From Vombatus ursinus (lineage: Eukaryota > Chordata > Mammalia > Diprotodontia > Vombatidae): a DNA stretch of 64,000 bases. Below, one piece after another: positions 10,491 through 21,417 of this stretch (position 1 is the first letter of the stretch; every line of letters starts with the position of its first letter). A program made the translations under genes and the position numbers. The stretch spans positions 11,853,642 through 11,917,641 of the forward strand of contig NW_020948739.1 in assembly GCF_900497805.2 (NCBI RefSeq), read 5' to 3'. The notes beneath the pieces are model-generated. The model saw nothing but the letters and a program-made list of their open reading frames with translations, did no database searches and was not told where the DNA came from.

Positions 10491-10704
10491 GATTATTATT
10501 ATTTATACTAATCAAAGAACATGATTCAGTCATGAAATTAAGTACAGGGGATAGGTAACGCATTTGAATTATCCCAATAGAAACTGTCTTTGTAAGGCTG
10601 ATGATTTCCTAGGACAAATTTTGTGCTTTGAGAAGTTCTATTTTCATCCTCCAAGTAGGCTAGTAATTGTCATACTTGATTTTGCAACATTCTAGAGTAT
10701 ATCC
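10491..10704. other. No recognised feature
   Basis: Apparently unique A/T-rich sequence. Confidence 0.4.
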
Positions 10705-11090
10705 AGTTTCTTTTTTTTTAATTTAATTTTTATTCATCTTGAACTTAAATACAAAAAGACAAAAAAAGATCATTTCCGTATATACAGCACAACATAAAAA
10801 GAGGATTCAATATAAAACCGTGAATTTCCATTTCATACTATTTATTTTTTTTAAAACTATGTAATAAAGACTACACATCATTTTCAAAGATACCCTACTT
10901 TTCTGTGCTTCCTTCTAAGTTTTCTTTTGCTCTCTGCTGTGCATTTTTTATTTTTTTCTTCCTCCCTCCCCACCATACCCTAGAGAATGCTACCATTAGA
11001 CACAAATATATGTATATATGTAAAACCATACTATACATACTTCTATTTATCAGTTCTTTCTCAGGGGTGTGTATCTGATTTCAAAGGGTA
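10705..11090 (-). mobile_element. L1-type LINE fragment, antisense
   Basis: Starts with a T-rich run and 'tttattcatcttgaacttaa', then 'tttctgtgcttccttctaag', 'agacacaaatatatgtatat' and 'atttatcagttctttctcag'. The text resembles other reversed L1 3' ends in this window (compare 51870 'ccatcagttctttctctgga'). Confidence 0.55.
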
Positions 11091-11221
11091 TTGTGACATT
11101 CTCAAAACAAGATTAATAGTAATGAAAAAGAAATTATGTCATATTGTGCTTTGGGGTAGGGTGGAAAAATAGGGAAGGAACTAGAAAAACATCTGGAGAA
11201 GAGTCAGATTTTTATCTAAGT

Positions 11222-11400
11222 TAGTTTTGCAAAGCACTTTTACATATATTTTCCTCCTTTATCTTTAAAACAGCTCTGTAAGGTAGAGAGGTGCTATCAC
11301 TATTATTACTCCTATTTTTATTCCTATTTTATAGGTGAGGAAAGTAATGCTAAGAGATTTTCTGATCCAAAATCCAACATGCTATTCATTAATGCCTTGA
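11222..11400 (-). mobile_element. MIR-type SINE, antisense, diverged
   Basis: 'ttttgcaaagcacttttaca', 'aaacagctctgtaaggtaga' and 'ttataggtgaggaaagtaat' match the reversed MIR body. Confidence 0.65.
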
Positions 11401-11589
11401 AAATCAGCAGCAAAAGCAGGATCTTTCACCCTACCCCCCCACCCCAAATTTATGAATCACTGATTTAGATGAGGAAAATTCTGATAGAGTACCAATTAAA
11501 ATTGTTTTTGTGTGCATTGAAATGTTAATTTCTATGTAATCACACCCACTAGAAAAGATTTTATGTTAGATTTCCATCTATTGCACTCA

Positions 11590-11682
11590 TTTTTTTTTCC
11601 TTTAGACTGAATCTGTGATTTCATTAGTATAAGGAACCTAAAGGAGTTGCTTGGGGACACAGAGGTTAAATGGATGAATGAA
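11590..11682 (-). mobile_element. SINE fragment with the 'ATTTCATTRGYATA' tail
   Basis: 'tgtgatttcattagtataag' and 'ggacacagaggttaaatgg' match the better copies at 56765 (same strand) and 60200 (opposite strand). Confidence 0.5.
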
Positions 11683-11702
11683 TAAATGAATGAATGAATA
11701 GG
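11672..11702. repeat. (AATG)n microsatellite
   Basis: Short run of AATG/AATA units next to an L2 end. Confidence 0.8.
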
Positions 11703-11835
11703 GAAGCATTCATTAATTTCTTATTGTGTGCTAATTAGGATGCTAAACCCTGGACATACAAATACAAAAGCAAGCAATCCCATCTTAAAAGAAGCTTATA
11801 TTCTAATGGGGGAAACATTACACATGTTTCATGAC
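11703..11835 (-). mobile_element. L2 3' end, antisense
   Basis: 'ttattgtgtgctaattagga', 'ctggacatacaaatacaaaa' and 'agcttatattctaatggggg' match the reversed L2 3' UTR. Confidence 0.7.
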
Positions 11836-11979
11836 AGACTACTGAGTGTCAGTAACCAGAGAGTAGCATTTTAGGTGGACATATCCTATATAGGACCAAG
11901 GTCCGTAGAGTTGATTTGATCATGGTTCATGGTTCTGGAACTAGAGTGGGACGGGGAGGAGAAGGTTCAAGTATGGAGA

Positions 11980-12080
11980 CAAGGTAAGCCCAGGTCACAC
12001 AGCCAGCATTTGTCCTAAATGGAGCTTGCACTCAGGTCTTTCTTACTCCAACACCAGTTCTCTATCCTCTGCCATGTTCC
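11980..12080 (-). mobile_element. SINE head fragment, antisense
   Basis: 'caggtcacacagccagcatt' and 'ccaacaccagttctctatcc' match the reversed CORE and head. Confidence 0.65.
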
Positions 12081-12096
12081 CTCTCAATACTCTGTC

Positions 12097-12144
12097 ATAT
12101 CTATATCTATCTATATCTATATCTATATCTATATATATATTTAT
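12097..12144. repeat. (CTATAT)n microsatellite
   Basis: Six- and four-base periodic CTATAT/CTAT units. Confidence 0.9.
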
Positions 12145-13540
12145 CTTGAAATGAGTCTCCTATTTCTTTGGGCTGCCAAGTCATAGCTTGTTGGCAGTGC
12201 AAAGGTTAATCACATCACTTCAAGGGAAGAGCTGTTACGATGATTACCCAGCATTAGGGGAAAGTTGTAAATATGTACAGTAAATCCTGTATTAAATTTA
12301 GGGTTATTTTAATTATAAGAGCATTAATGACAGCAGGAAGTTTAATGAAATAGCTGACCATGAAATCAGTGTTATCATTTTAATGCATAACAGAGAATAT
12401 GACAAACTCTGTAAGATTCCTGTTCTCTTTCATGTCTATTACAATTTTCTTCTATTAGCTCCTACAAATAGAAAATTACATGTAAAATTGAGTCTAACCA
12501 AATCTCTGTTAAAATCAGACAATCTGATATGGTATTATATAACCACAGTGAAATTTCATTTAATTTAGGAAGGCTTTTTCCTGCTGACTTGAATACTAAC
12601 TACTTTCCTAGCAACATGTATATAATCTTGAATTTGGCAGGAAATTATCCTTGTGCAGAATAGAAGATCAAGATTTCAACCACGGAATAAAGATGAACAG
12701 AAAAAGGAGATGTTGACCTAATTTAAATATCAGAGCACTTTAAAAAGCATCTTCTTGAAATAGTCTGAGAAATATTTACTGTTCTTCTTCACATTACAAA
12801 AGAAGCCTCCCCAAAAAGAGATGAAAATGAAAGATTCAGATTTTGCTCATGACAGACTCCGGGCATAGTGAGTCCAAATCTGATTTGTGGTCTCTAGGAA
12901 AAAACAAAGCCTTATGAATTGTGTGTTTCATTTCTACTTTGGTGTGTTTTGTTACTGCCATTGCAAATGGGTGTTAGTTTGATGGTCTGCTAATTTCTTA
13001 GTCATATGGCAACTGCAGCAAAGCTTTGTAGAATTCATGAAAGATAGTTCATGGTGCTTTAGAAAGGACTATGACTGGAAAACTTTGGAAAAGTTTTAAC
13101 AGTCTTCTTAACATCTAGGACTTTACTTGTCTGGAAAAATGGTAAAAAAAATAGATTAGTTCTAGATTCTAAAGGGAAATAAAATTTCTTGTCTCTTTTG
13201 ATTTAAAAGAATGGCTTTCTCAACCCAGTTTTTATATACCCACCTGATGGAACTATTACATAGCCTTCAAGTTCAAATCCAATCCCATTCTTGAAGAACT
13301 GACATTCACAAATTTCTAAGCCATCCAAGTCACATCCTTATTCATTCCATTAATATTCATTAAGATCTCCAGGAATGGAGGCAAGATTGCCTCAAGAAAC
13401 TGAAATAATGGTTGCTAGCCCTGGGCATCATTTCAATAATGACATTCTCTACAAAATACAAAGTACCCATGATAGGCATTGAGTGTATTCCTAGAACAAA
13501 ATATCTATAGATAGACATAAATGTAGAGATTGAAACATCT
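12145..13540. other. Repeat-poor stretch, possible conserved non-coding DNA
   Basis: About 1.4 kb with no recognisable transposon, unusual for this window. Near 12199-12213 'gcaaaggttaatcac' combines an HNF4-like half site and an HNF1-like GTTAAT. No open frame longer than 61 codons was seen. Only a cross-species alignment would show conservation. Confidence 0.35.
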
Positions 13541-13544
13541 CACC

Positions 13545-14445
13545 TAAATTCGCCCCTCTTCAATACTTCCCTACTTTGTTGTGGGAATCTGGTGTTCTAA
13601 TCAATGATGTTTGAAATCTTGGAATCATGTTTTCCTCCTCCCTCATTCTCACAGCCATACTGAACCAATTGCTAAAGTCTATAAATTCTGCCTCTGTTGC
13701 TAATATCTGTCCCTATCTCTCCATTTATACTGCCACCACCTTAGTTCCAGTCCTCAGCATCTTCTGCCTGGACATTTTGAATAGTACCCTAATTTGTTTC
13801 CCAACTTTTCCCCTCTCTAATTGATTTTTCCTACTGCTATCTAAACAATCTTCCCAAGACACAAGTCTGACCATGCCATCCCTTTGTTCAAAAACCTTCA
13901 GTGGCTCCCTATCACCTTTAGGATAAAATAAAAACTGCCTAGTCTGACATTTGAAGCCTTCCAACATCCTTCCAACAATCTTTCCAATCTTATTTCACAT
14001 TATTTCCTTTTAGGCATTCTACAATTCAGTCAAGCTAGACTTAACAGCTGTTTCTGAACGTGACAGACTTTCTCTTGCCTCAGTGTCTTTATGAAGGCCA
14101 TTCATTCCCTTTGTCTGTAATGCAGTCCTTCATCTCTGTCTTTCATAAACCTAGTTTTCCTTTAAGGTTATTCTTAATGTACCCCTTTCCATATAATCTT
14201 GCCTTATCCCCCTAGCTGACAGAATTCTCTCCCTCTTCAAATGTTCTGAGATTATTTTGTCTGGATTTCTTCGTCCTATTTTCTCAGTCTCTGACCTTTT
14301 TTGTGTTCATGTTGAACAGTAGTCACCAGTAGAATGTAAGCTCCTGAAGGGCAGGGACTATCTATTTTTTAAAACCTTTGAATCTTTAGTATCTGACACA
14401 ATGCCTTGTACATAGTAGGTGCTTAATAAATGAACTTTTTGAATT
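13545..14445 (+). mobile_element. L2 LINE, sense, about 0.9 kb
   Basis: Ordered L2 text from within the RT region to the 3' end: 'cttggaatcatgttttcctc', 'ctgccaccaccttagttcca', 'aacaatcttcccaagacaca', 'aaccttcagtggctccctat', 'agaatgtaagctcctgaagg' and 'acatagtaggtgcttaataa'. No long frame survives. Confidence 0.88.
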
Positions 14446-14479
14446 TGAAACATCAGCATGGTATACGGGAAGAAAAAAA

Positions 14480-14668
14480 AAACTGACTCTGATTCCTAAG
14501 ACCTAGGTTCAAATCTCTGTAACTCTCAAAATTGCTTCCTGCGTGATCTTGGACAATTCAATTAGGCTTCCTGGATCTCATTTCCCTCACCTATCACCTA
14601 TCTGGATTTGGTCCAGATGGCCACCGAGGGGCCTTCTAGTTCTAGGTTTATATATAGGATTATATATC
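14480..14668 (+). mobile_element. CORE-SINE with L3/CR1-type tail
   Basis: 'gacctaggttcaaatctctg' is the B-box-like head; the tail reads 'gggccttctagttctaggtt' followed by an ATATAGGAT-like end. Confidence 0.65.
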
Positions 14669-16075
14669 CTATATAGACATGTCATATGCTTTCTTTTAAG
14701 GTCTAAAGGAACAGGATACAATTCTCTCTTTTCTTTCTTTTGGCCCCCAGCTCTGACCTCTGTGGTGATGGAACTGTGTTCATCGTTGTGCTACTTTCCC
14801 TGTCTTCCATACCTCTTTGGAGGGCAGGAGGAAGGGAATAAGGGAACACTTATTGTCAAACATTAAAATAACTGCAACTGTTTCATTTGGAGAGGGAAAG
14901 TGAAATATATTCCTTTCTTTACTTCCTGGTAGTCCTGTGAATCTTTCCAAGGCTGTGTGGCCTTACCATGTGTGAAGTATCCAGTGGTCCCCTCGTGGGT
15001 GGGGATGGAGGTAGTTTTGAATGTGCTATTGGCTTCTTGTGTCAGGAGTGTCCCAAATGGCCCAAAGCATTGTCTGAAGGCAGCTTCTAGGTCATTTGGG
15101 GGCATCCCACAGAATGCCTGCTTAGAAGTGATTCAATGCGTCTGAGTTTGTTTGCTCCATTGCTGATAAAGAATGGGTCAGATAGGGCTCCATCTAGAAG
15201 CTGCAGAGAGAATAATAACTTGGGATCACATATCTATCCTTCATTGTTTACTTTAATAGACTGAGAAGCTGGTATTTATGGGAAAGTATTGCCATTGGTT
15301 TAGAGCTAAATTGGTTCTTGGAGAAAGAAGGCATTTCTTGGTGAGTAGAGGTTGGGATAGTATATTACTGGGAGACTATTTCAATGGGATCCAGGGGTTC
15401 CTGTGTCTATTTCAGCCAATAACATTTTTTTCCCTCAAAACCCCAGTTCTTCCCTGTTGGAATTTTGAAACTCAGCACAAAGGGCTTGTAAGGTTACACA
15501 GCCCAGGGGGAGAATGAAGCCAAATTGAATTCTTTAGCTTTATAGTATCTTTACTCTGCTGGAGCTTACACACTGCATTCATTATTTACAACGCTGCAGC
15601 ATATTGCCCTCTTTCTTGTTCTTAAGTCCCAGATAAGCCATAACTAATACTTAAAGAATTACAAATTCAAAGAATAGACAGCCTAAAATAAACATAAAGA
15701 TGTTTGCAATTCTCACAGAAAATAACAACCCTATATTGCAGAGACTATCGTCTATAAATATGCCCCTGTGTTCAAGTTCTAAATCTTCTTTAGGAGAAGC
15801 AAGTTAGCTAACAGAGTTAATTATATTGTTGTCCTATAGGCTGAATGGAAGGTCATGCAACTTCTTGAAAGGCTTTCTGCAGTTTCCCTGTGTTAGAGAG
15901 CTAGTGCTTTCATCATTGGAACAATCAGACCTGCCTTTCTGTAGCCATCACTTCATTACATGCCTTCTGGTACAAGTGGCCCACTAAAATGAAACTGAGC
16001 AGTGTAATTGTAATGACTGATCTTGCCCTGCTGGGAAGAGGCAGGGCAATCTAGTTACTTTTTTTTTTTTTAAAT
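14669..16075. other. Repeat-poor stretch
   Basis: No transposon recognised over 1.4 kb. Open frames at 14863-15105 (minus) and 15278-15517 (plus) are about 80 codons with no domain. The part from 15900 to 16050 has homeobox-like AT motifs ('gtgtaattgtaatgactg') and a SOX-like 'gaacaatcag', a candidate regulatory patch. Confidence 0.35.
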
Positions 16076-16235
16076 TGGAGAGTTAGAGGCCTATGGGTAC
16101 AGAATGCTGTATATGCTATATATGCTATCAGAGGTCAGTTGTTGGGTCAGTTCACTCTACTTACTTCTTTTTCTTTGTTACAAAGGAAGGCTCACTGGGT
16201 GATGGGGAAAGTAAATTAGGAAGTGGCTGTGATAT

Positions 16236-16600
16236 AAAAACAAAGGGAAGAGAAGGAAGAGAGGAAGGAAGGAATGGAGAGGAGGAGGGAGACAGGAAGG
16301 AAAGAAAGAAGGAAAGGAAGGAGAGGGAGAAAGTAAGAAAAGAAGGGAGAGAAGGAGAATGGAAGTAAGGAAAGGAGAGAGAGAGAGGAGGAAGGAAGGA
16401 AGGAAAGGAGGGAGGGAGGAAGGAGAAAAGGAGGAAAGAAAGGAGAGGGAAGGAAGGAAAGAACAGAAAGATGGAGGGAGGGAGAAAGGAAGGAAATGAA
16501 GGAGGGAAGAAAGAAGGAAAAGAAGGAAGGAAAGAGGGGAGAGAAGGAAAGACTTCAGAGGGGGAGGGATGAGGAAAGAAAGGAGGCAGTACTATTGACA
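16236..16600. repeat. (GGAA/GAGA)n polypurine tract
   Basis: About 365 bases almost wholly A and G on the plus strand, irregular GGAAGGAA and GAGAGAG units. Its open frames on both strands (Lys/Glu/Arg-rich or Ser/Pro/Phe-rich) are by-products of composition. Confidence 0.95.
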
Positions 16601-16699
16601 ATTTATTGGAATCAATGAAGAACAAAGAGAAGCACGATGTTGTGGGGGTCCAATGGTCATTGCTATAAGGGAAGGGATGGGTCATCTTTTATATGATGG

Positions 16700-17985
16700 T
16701 ACAGAATCACAGAACTGAAAGAGGCCTTAGAGATCTTCTATCTAATACAAATTACTCATTTTGATACTTAAGTATTTTATCTCAATGACATGTGATTTTT
16801 ATAGGTAGCTTGCCATAAATCCTTCATAAAATATCTACTCAATGCCTCAGACACCATTCTTTGGTTCTTTTAATATGCCCAGAGGTACCAATGTACCACC
16901 CTGAAACTCAGTGTACTGTTCATTCTCACTACATTAACAAGGTGAACTGTTAATTCATCTTGTGTGAAGTGTTAATAAAGCACTTTTGTGCTTATACATG
17001 TCCTTGGCCATGTGCAGCAGTCTACACAAGCCCACCATGTGTCTTTCCACCTCCATTAGGACTACTTGTTATTTTGATTTACAGAATCCCCTCTACAACA
17101 CAGACTTTATGTGCAGGGTGACCTCACTGCCTCTGGAGCCAGTAGATTTCATTTTGGGATAACTCTAATTGTAAAGAAAATATTTCCTTGCACTAAGTCT
17201 AAATTTCCCTCTTTATAATTTCCACCCAATGTTCCATAGGAAAAGTTGAAATTTCTTCTTTCTCGTAACATCTCTCCAAATACTTAAAGGCAGCTATCTT
17301 GTTCCTCCCCTGAGTCTTCTCTTCTACAGGCTAATAAACAATGAACTTGACTATCCCTCTCTCAGCTTATACTTGGGAAATAACATGGTACAGTTGACAG
17401 AGTGTCAGCTGGAAGGCAGGAAGACCTTCAAATCCCATCTCAGATAATTATTAGCTGTGTGACCCTTAGGCAAATTATTTAATCTCCCTGAGCCTCAGTT
17501 TTGTCATCTACAAGATGGAGATATAACCAACTTCCCAGAGTTGTTGTGAGGATGAAAAGAGATAATGCACAAAAATTATATTCAGAGAAATTCATGTGCT
17601 TTTCAAATATGAAAGCAATATATAAATATCCATTGTTGTAATTATTTGTTCTTGCTAACTTTTCTCTTATTAAATTCATCTCAATGTTTTAATCTGGAAA
17701 TCTTTGTCAGTGCTGATTCTGTCATTTAATGTTAGCAGGGCTTCCTAGCTTTGTGCCATCTGTAAATTTGATAAGCATGTCATCTGTTATTTCATCAAAG
17801 TCATTAATAAAAATGTGAAACAAAACAGGGTCAAGTAAAGATACCTGGGGAATTCTACTTGGAACATCTATCCAAGTTGACATTGAACTACCACAATGAT
17901 TACCTTTGGTGTTCTGAACAGTTAACCAGTTATAAACTCAACTAATTGTAGCATCATCTAGCCTACACCTTTGAGAGACATACTC
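16700..17985 (-). mobile_element. L3/CR1 LINE 3' half, antisense, split by a MIR
   Basis: Starts with the reversed L3 3' end ('agaatcacagaactgaaaga', 'ggccttagagatcttctatc'), then 'ctctctccaaatacttaaag'-like text, 'gagtcttctcttctacaggc', and after a SINE 'catctgtaaatttgataagc', 'caaagtcattaataaaaatg' and 'ggggaattctacttggaaca'. The long unbroken order makes this the best L3 in the window. Confidence 0.85.
17388..17655 (+). mobile_element. MIR-type CORE-SINE inserted in L3
   Basis: 'acagttgacagagtgtcagc' head, 'ggcaaattatttaatctccc' CORE, 'gagttgttgtgaggatgaaa' tail. Confidence 0.85.
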
Positions 17986-18335
17986 TTTTTTTCTTAAAAG
18001 GAAAGCTACACATTCATTTTTGTTGTTGTTGTTATTTTGGTGTTGATTTACAGCCATGTACCTAGAGGATATTGGCTTTAAAATGATGGGGTTTTTTTTG
18101 GTAAAGAGAGAAGTTTGAGGTAACTAAAAGCACTTTGAAATTTTCCCAATGTGAATACAGTGCAATATTATCCTGAAAGGGCTGGATACAACTTATTGTT
18201 CACTTGTAGCACCTGTCTCAGATGTCAGAATGGCAAAAATGGACTTAGCATTATAGGGATAGGGATGAAGGACTGGGCCTGTGATTTCATCAGCACGGAA
18301 AGCTCTCACATGTCTACCCCATCTCCTCAAATTAC
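17986..18335. other. No recognised feature
   Basis: Includes (TTG)n near 18020. Nothing coding. Confidence 0.4.
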
Positions 18336-18339
18336 AATC

Positions 18340-18485
18340 TTAAAGAATTGCCCAGAGCCCTGAGAAATTAAGTGACTTGTTGAGAATTACACAAGCAGTA
18401 TATGTTGGTTGTATGACTTTAATCCAGGTCTTCTTGACTTTGAAGTCTATTCTTTATCCAGTATATTGTGCTGCCTCTCTATACA
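18340..18485 (-). mobile_element. SINE, antisense, diverged
   Basis: 'aaattaagtgacttgttgag' and 'ctttatccagtatattgtgc' are the reversed CORE and head. Confidence 0.65.
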
Positions 18486-18559
18486 TATTGATATTCCTTG
18501 AAATGTCATCACTCCCCCAATTCATTAACCTCTTCAGTTCCCGTTATCTGCATCTTTAC

Positions 18560-18645
18560 TCCACCTCAGCCAGAGTCAGAGGTGAGACTTGAACTCAGAT
18601 CTTCCTGGCTAGCTCTCTATCCACTATATGATACTGCCTTGCAGG
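18560..18645 (-). mobile_element. SINE head fragment, antisense
   Basis: 'gaggtgagacttgaactcag' and 'agctctctatccactatatg'. Confidence 0.65.
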
Positions 18646-18769
18646 TCAACAAGATGGCTGTCTTAACATAAGAGTAGGGTTGTTTCCATTACAACTGTAT
18701 GCCATGGACCATGTAATGAGTGATTTCTCATTCCTTTTATGTTGCCAGTAAGGATGGATGTTATACCAA

Positions 18770-18898
18770 CTTCATTTTATAGATGAGGAAGTTGAGGCCC
18801 AGTGAGACGAAGTGATGACCAAATTCACATAGCCAATTAGTGGTAACAGTCAAAATAAATTGCACTCCTACTCAGGTATTCTTTTCACTATATTGTAA
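18770..18898 (-). mobile_element. MIR-type SINE fragment, antisense
   Basis: 'cattttatagatgaggaagt' and 'aaattcacatagccaattag'. Confidence 0.65.
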
Positions 18899-19606
18899 GC
18901 ATAGGTTCAGAGTATAGAAAGGTCTTGGGAGAAGGAAGCTGTCCCAGATGAGGGCTTATTTGAGACGTGCAAATATTCCCTTCATGGTTACTAACTAAAA
19001 TTTCACCCTTAATGATTCATTCCTTTGTGTTAAACATTACCGTGCCTTGGCAACATCTTTTAGAATGCAAATCTTCCTGGAAGATTAGACCAGTGCTGTC
19101 TAACCCAAATAGAAATGGGGACCACTAAACTATGCATAAGGATCCCCACAGGTACACATTGACATAGAAAACCACATATTAACATTACCAAGGTTTTAGT
19201 TTTATTTTGAAAAAAAAATTCCTCAATTATTTTGTTAAATATTTCCCAATTTTAATGTAGTTCATCAGCACTAGGAAGTGTTACTCCTCTGCAGTAGACT
19301 GCTATTGTAGGGTGATTAAATTCTCAAGGTGATTGGGGACCAGATTTCCCTGGGGAAGGGTACAGTATTGAAAGGGAAGAAAAGGACAGATTAGAGAGTT
19401 TAGCAAGCAGCTTACTGGAGCACTCCTGGAAGTTGTACTGAAGCTATCATGATGTTTCTGTGTGTCCCATCTGTGTGTCCCATCTGTGCATCCCAACAGA
19501 ATAAATCTACTCTAGGTGGATACAAGGAAGTGGTGGGAAGGACTTTGAGCAGTGGCCTCACGTCGATAAAGGCAGATCTTTTCTAAGGATTCTAGCCTTT
19601 TCTTTC
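18899..19606. other. No recognised feature
   Basis: Apparently unique. A short direct duplication of 'tgtgtcccatctg' lies near 19460-19485. Confidence 0.4.
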
Positions 19607-19986
19607 TGTGTGGGACAAAGACCACTACTCAAATTCAAAACAAAGACTTAGATACCTTGAAAGCAGAAAGGAGTTTATTGCTTTCTCATAAGAAAGGGTA
19701 CTGCCCCTGGTCACCCTAATGGCTCTGGCCAGGGAGTCCGGGTACAAGTTGGTTACAGAAAGCAAAGCTTATTTATACCTTAACAGGGGTCACAATCTAT
19801 TCATGAAAATCTTCCCCAGCAACAGAAACAAAGGCGGTTACACAAGTTTGCTGGAAACAAGAAAAGGTGGGAAGTTTTGCAAGGGTAAACAGTTTAGGTT
19901 GGGGGTAGGGTTATTCTTTTTGCTACTTAACTTAAAAACAGGGTCTGGGGGGTTTTGACAAGGTCAGAAGGGAGTGTGTTTCAACA
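19607..19986 (-). mobile_element. Solitary retroviral-type LTR (fossil)
   Basis: Read on the minus strand it starts TGTTGAAAC, carries a TATAAAT box (19771-19777), about 90 bp later an AATAAA (19674-19679), and ends in CACACA, the TG...CA layout of an LTR of about 380 bp. No internal retroviral region or second LTR was seen nearby, so it looks like a solo LTR. Class I (gamma-like) is a guess from size and layout. Confidence 0.7.
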
Positions 19987-19999
19987 ATACAATTAGAAG

Positions 20000-20150
20000 G
20001 CCATCTACAACAGGTGCCTCCAATTTCTCTCCTCCCACTCTCTTCTTAACCTCTTACTATCTGACTTCTGACCTTATCATTTAACTGAGACAGCTCTCTT
20101 CAAATGACCAGTGATCTCCTAATTGCTGTCCTTTGTGAGAACTATTAACA
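20000..20150 (+). mobile_element. L2 LINE fragment, 5' part of RT region
   Basis: 'tctgacttctgaccttatca', 'acagctctcttcaaatgacc' and 'gtgatctcctaattgctgtc' match the L2 segment that encodes the region upstream of the RT core. Confidence 0.6.
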
Positions 20151-20306
20151 AGAATTATTAACCCTTTGAGGAGGCTTCACTTCTGAGAGATCATCTCTCA
20201 CACTTCCCTTGAAAGGATCAGGCCATATGTGGTCTTGTCTTACTGTAGCCCCTGGTGAACTACAGACCTTACTGTTCTATTACTTTTGCTAGCATGGAGA
20301 GATGTA

Positions 20307-20364
20307 GGATGTCCCAAAAGTCTTAGTGCCGCAGGGAGTGCACTAAGTCTTTTAGGACACCTTG
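20307..20364. mobile_element. Mariner-type mini-MITE, 58-bp hairpin
   Basis: 'gtcccaaaagtcttagtgc' and 'gcactaagtcttttaggac' are inverted copies around an approximately 8-bp loop; a TA dinucleotide lies at each end (20305-20306 and 20365-20366) as for Tc1/mariner. The internal part of the element is missing. Confidence 0.8.
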
Positions 20365-20399
20365 TATTTCAGGAATCGACATAAATAAAATTTAATTTT

Positions 20400-20780
20400 A
20401 GCTAAGATTAAAACAGTGTGAAAGGGATCCACTCTGCTCAACCTTCTTCCACTCTGCTGCCCAACCAAAACAAAATCAGTCCCATATAAAAATTGACAGA
20501 ATGCCATCTAGAGTAGGGTTCCCACAGGGTTTCTCTTCACTCTTTCCCCTTTCCAATCAATTGGGATGTTCCTTGGAGATGTCACCTAACTTCTTTATTA
20601 TGATCTTTTATGTAACTGTCTAATGTGTTGGCAGAGAAAAAGCAAAGATTTTTAAGATAAGATGCTCTTAATGAGAAAGAAATGAACAAAAAGAAAAACA
20701 AAACAGAGCTCTAGCAATATCTTTACCTTGGAAAAGTAAATGATGACAAAGCTATCTCTCTACGCATAGTATCTATTTTT
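20400..20780. other. No recognised feature
   Basis: Apparently unique. Confidence 0.4.
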
Positions 20781-20784
20781 TTTT

Positions 20785-21022
20785 GAATTGTTTAAATTGT
20801 GTTTGACTCTCTGTGACCCCATTTGGTGGGTTCTTGGCAAAGATACCAAGTGGTTTTCCATTTCCTTCTCCAGCTCATTTTACAGATGAGGAAACTGAAG
20901 CAAAACTGGGTTAAGTGACTTGTCCAGGATCACACAGCTAATACGTGTCAAAGGCTGGATTTGAATTCAGATCCTCCTGACTCCAGGGCTAGTGCTCTAT
21001 CCACTGCACCACCTAACTGCCC
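20785..21022 (-). mobile_element. tRNA/CORE-SINE with RTE-type tail
   Basis: 'tctctgtgaccccatttggt', 'ccatttccttctccagctca', 'gatcacacagctaatacgtg' and 'gctctatccactgcaccacc' in reversed order; near full length. Confidence 0.92.
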
Positions 21023-21044
21023 ATATATTATCTATCTATCTATC

Positions 21045-21195
21045 TGTAATTCATATATTTCTTTCATTTGTCTCTCTGATTAGATTATAAGCGCCTTCAA
21101 GGCTGGGAGCTCTTTTGCCTCTTTTTGAATCCCCAACACTTAGCAAAATGCCTGGCACATAGTAGGTGCTTAATAAATGTTTATTAATCAACTGA
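21045..21195 (+). mobile_element. L2 3' end, sense
   Basis: 'tagattataagcgccttcaa', 'cctggcacatagtaggtgct' and 'taataaatgtttattaatca'. Confidence 0.85.
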
Positions 21196-21354
21196 CAACA
21201 CATACTTACAGTTACAGTCCCACACACTGAAGAGGAGAGGTAGATTGTTATTTTTTCTTTTCCTATAGTTATATTTTTGGGGAAGGCTGATTTTATGTTG
21301 ATGTGTATCTCCTCCTTCCTTCCCCTTCATACCTTTGGCTTGGAGAAGATGTTA

Positions 21355-21412
21355 GAAGGCAACTCCCCATCCCCACTCCCACCCACCCCCCACCCCTCCC
21401 CAACACAACCCG
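21355..21412. repeat. C-rich low-complexity tract
   Basis: CCCCA/CCCAC runs. Confidence 0.8.
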
Positions 21413-21417
21413 AGAAG

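Noticed and set aside
14863-15105. Possible RNA-binding-like protein fragment on the minus strand
   Set aside because: A few residues (AAFRQCFGPFGTLL) recall an RRM, but the RNP motifs are absent.
16161-16685. 174-codon minus-strand open frame rich in Ser, Pro, Phe and Leu
   Set aside because: It is the translation of the polypurine tract read on the other strand; low complexity explains it fully.
19302-19496. Minus-strand frame with MGCTDGTHRWDT start
   Set aside because: The start is a local duplication of a short cytosine-thymine word; no protein family matches.
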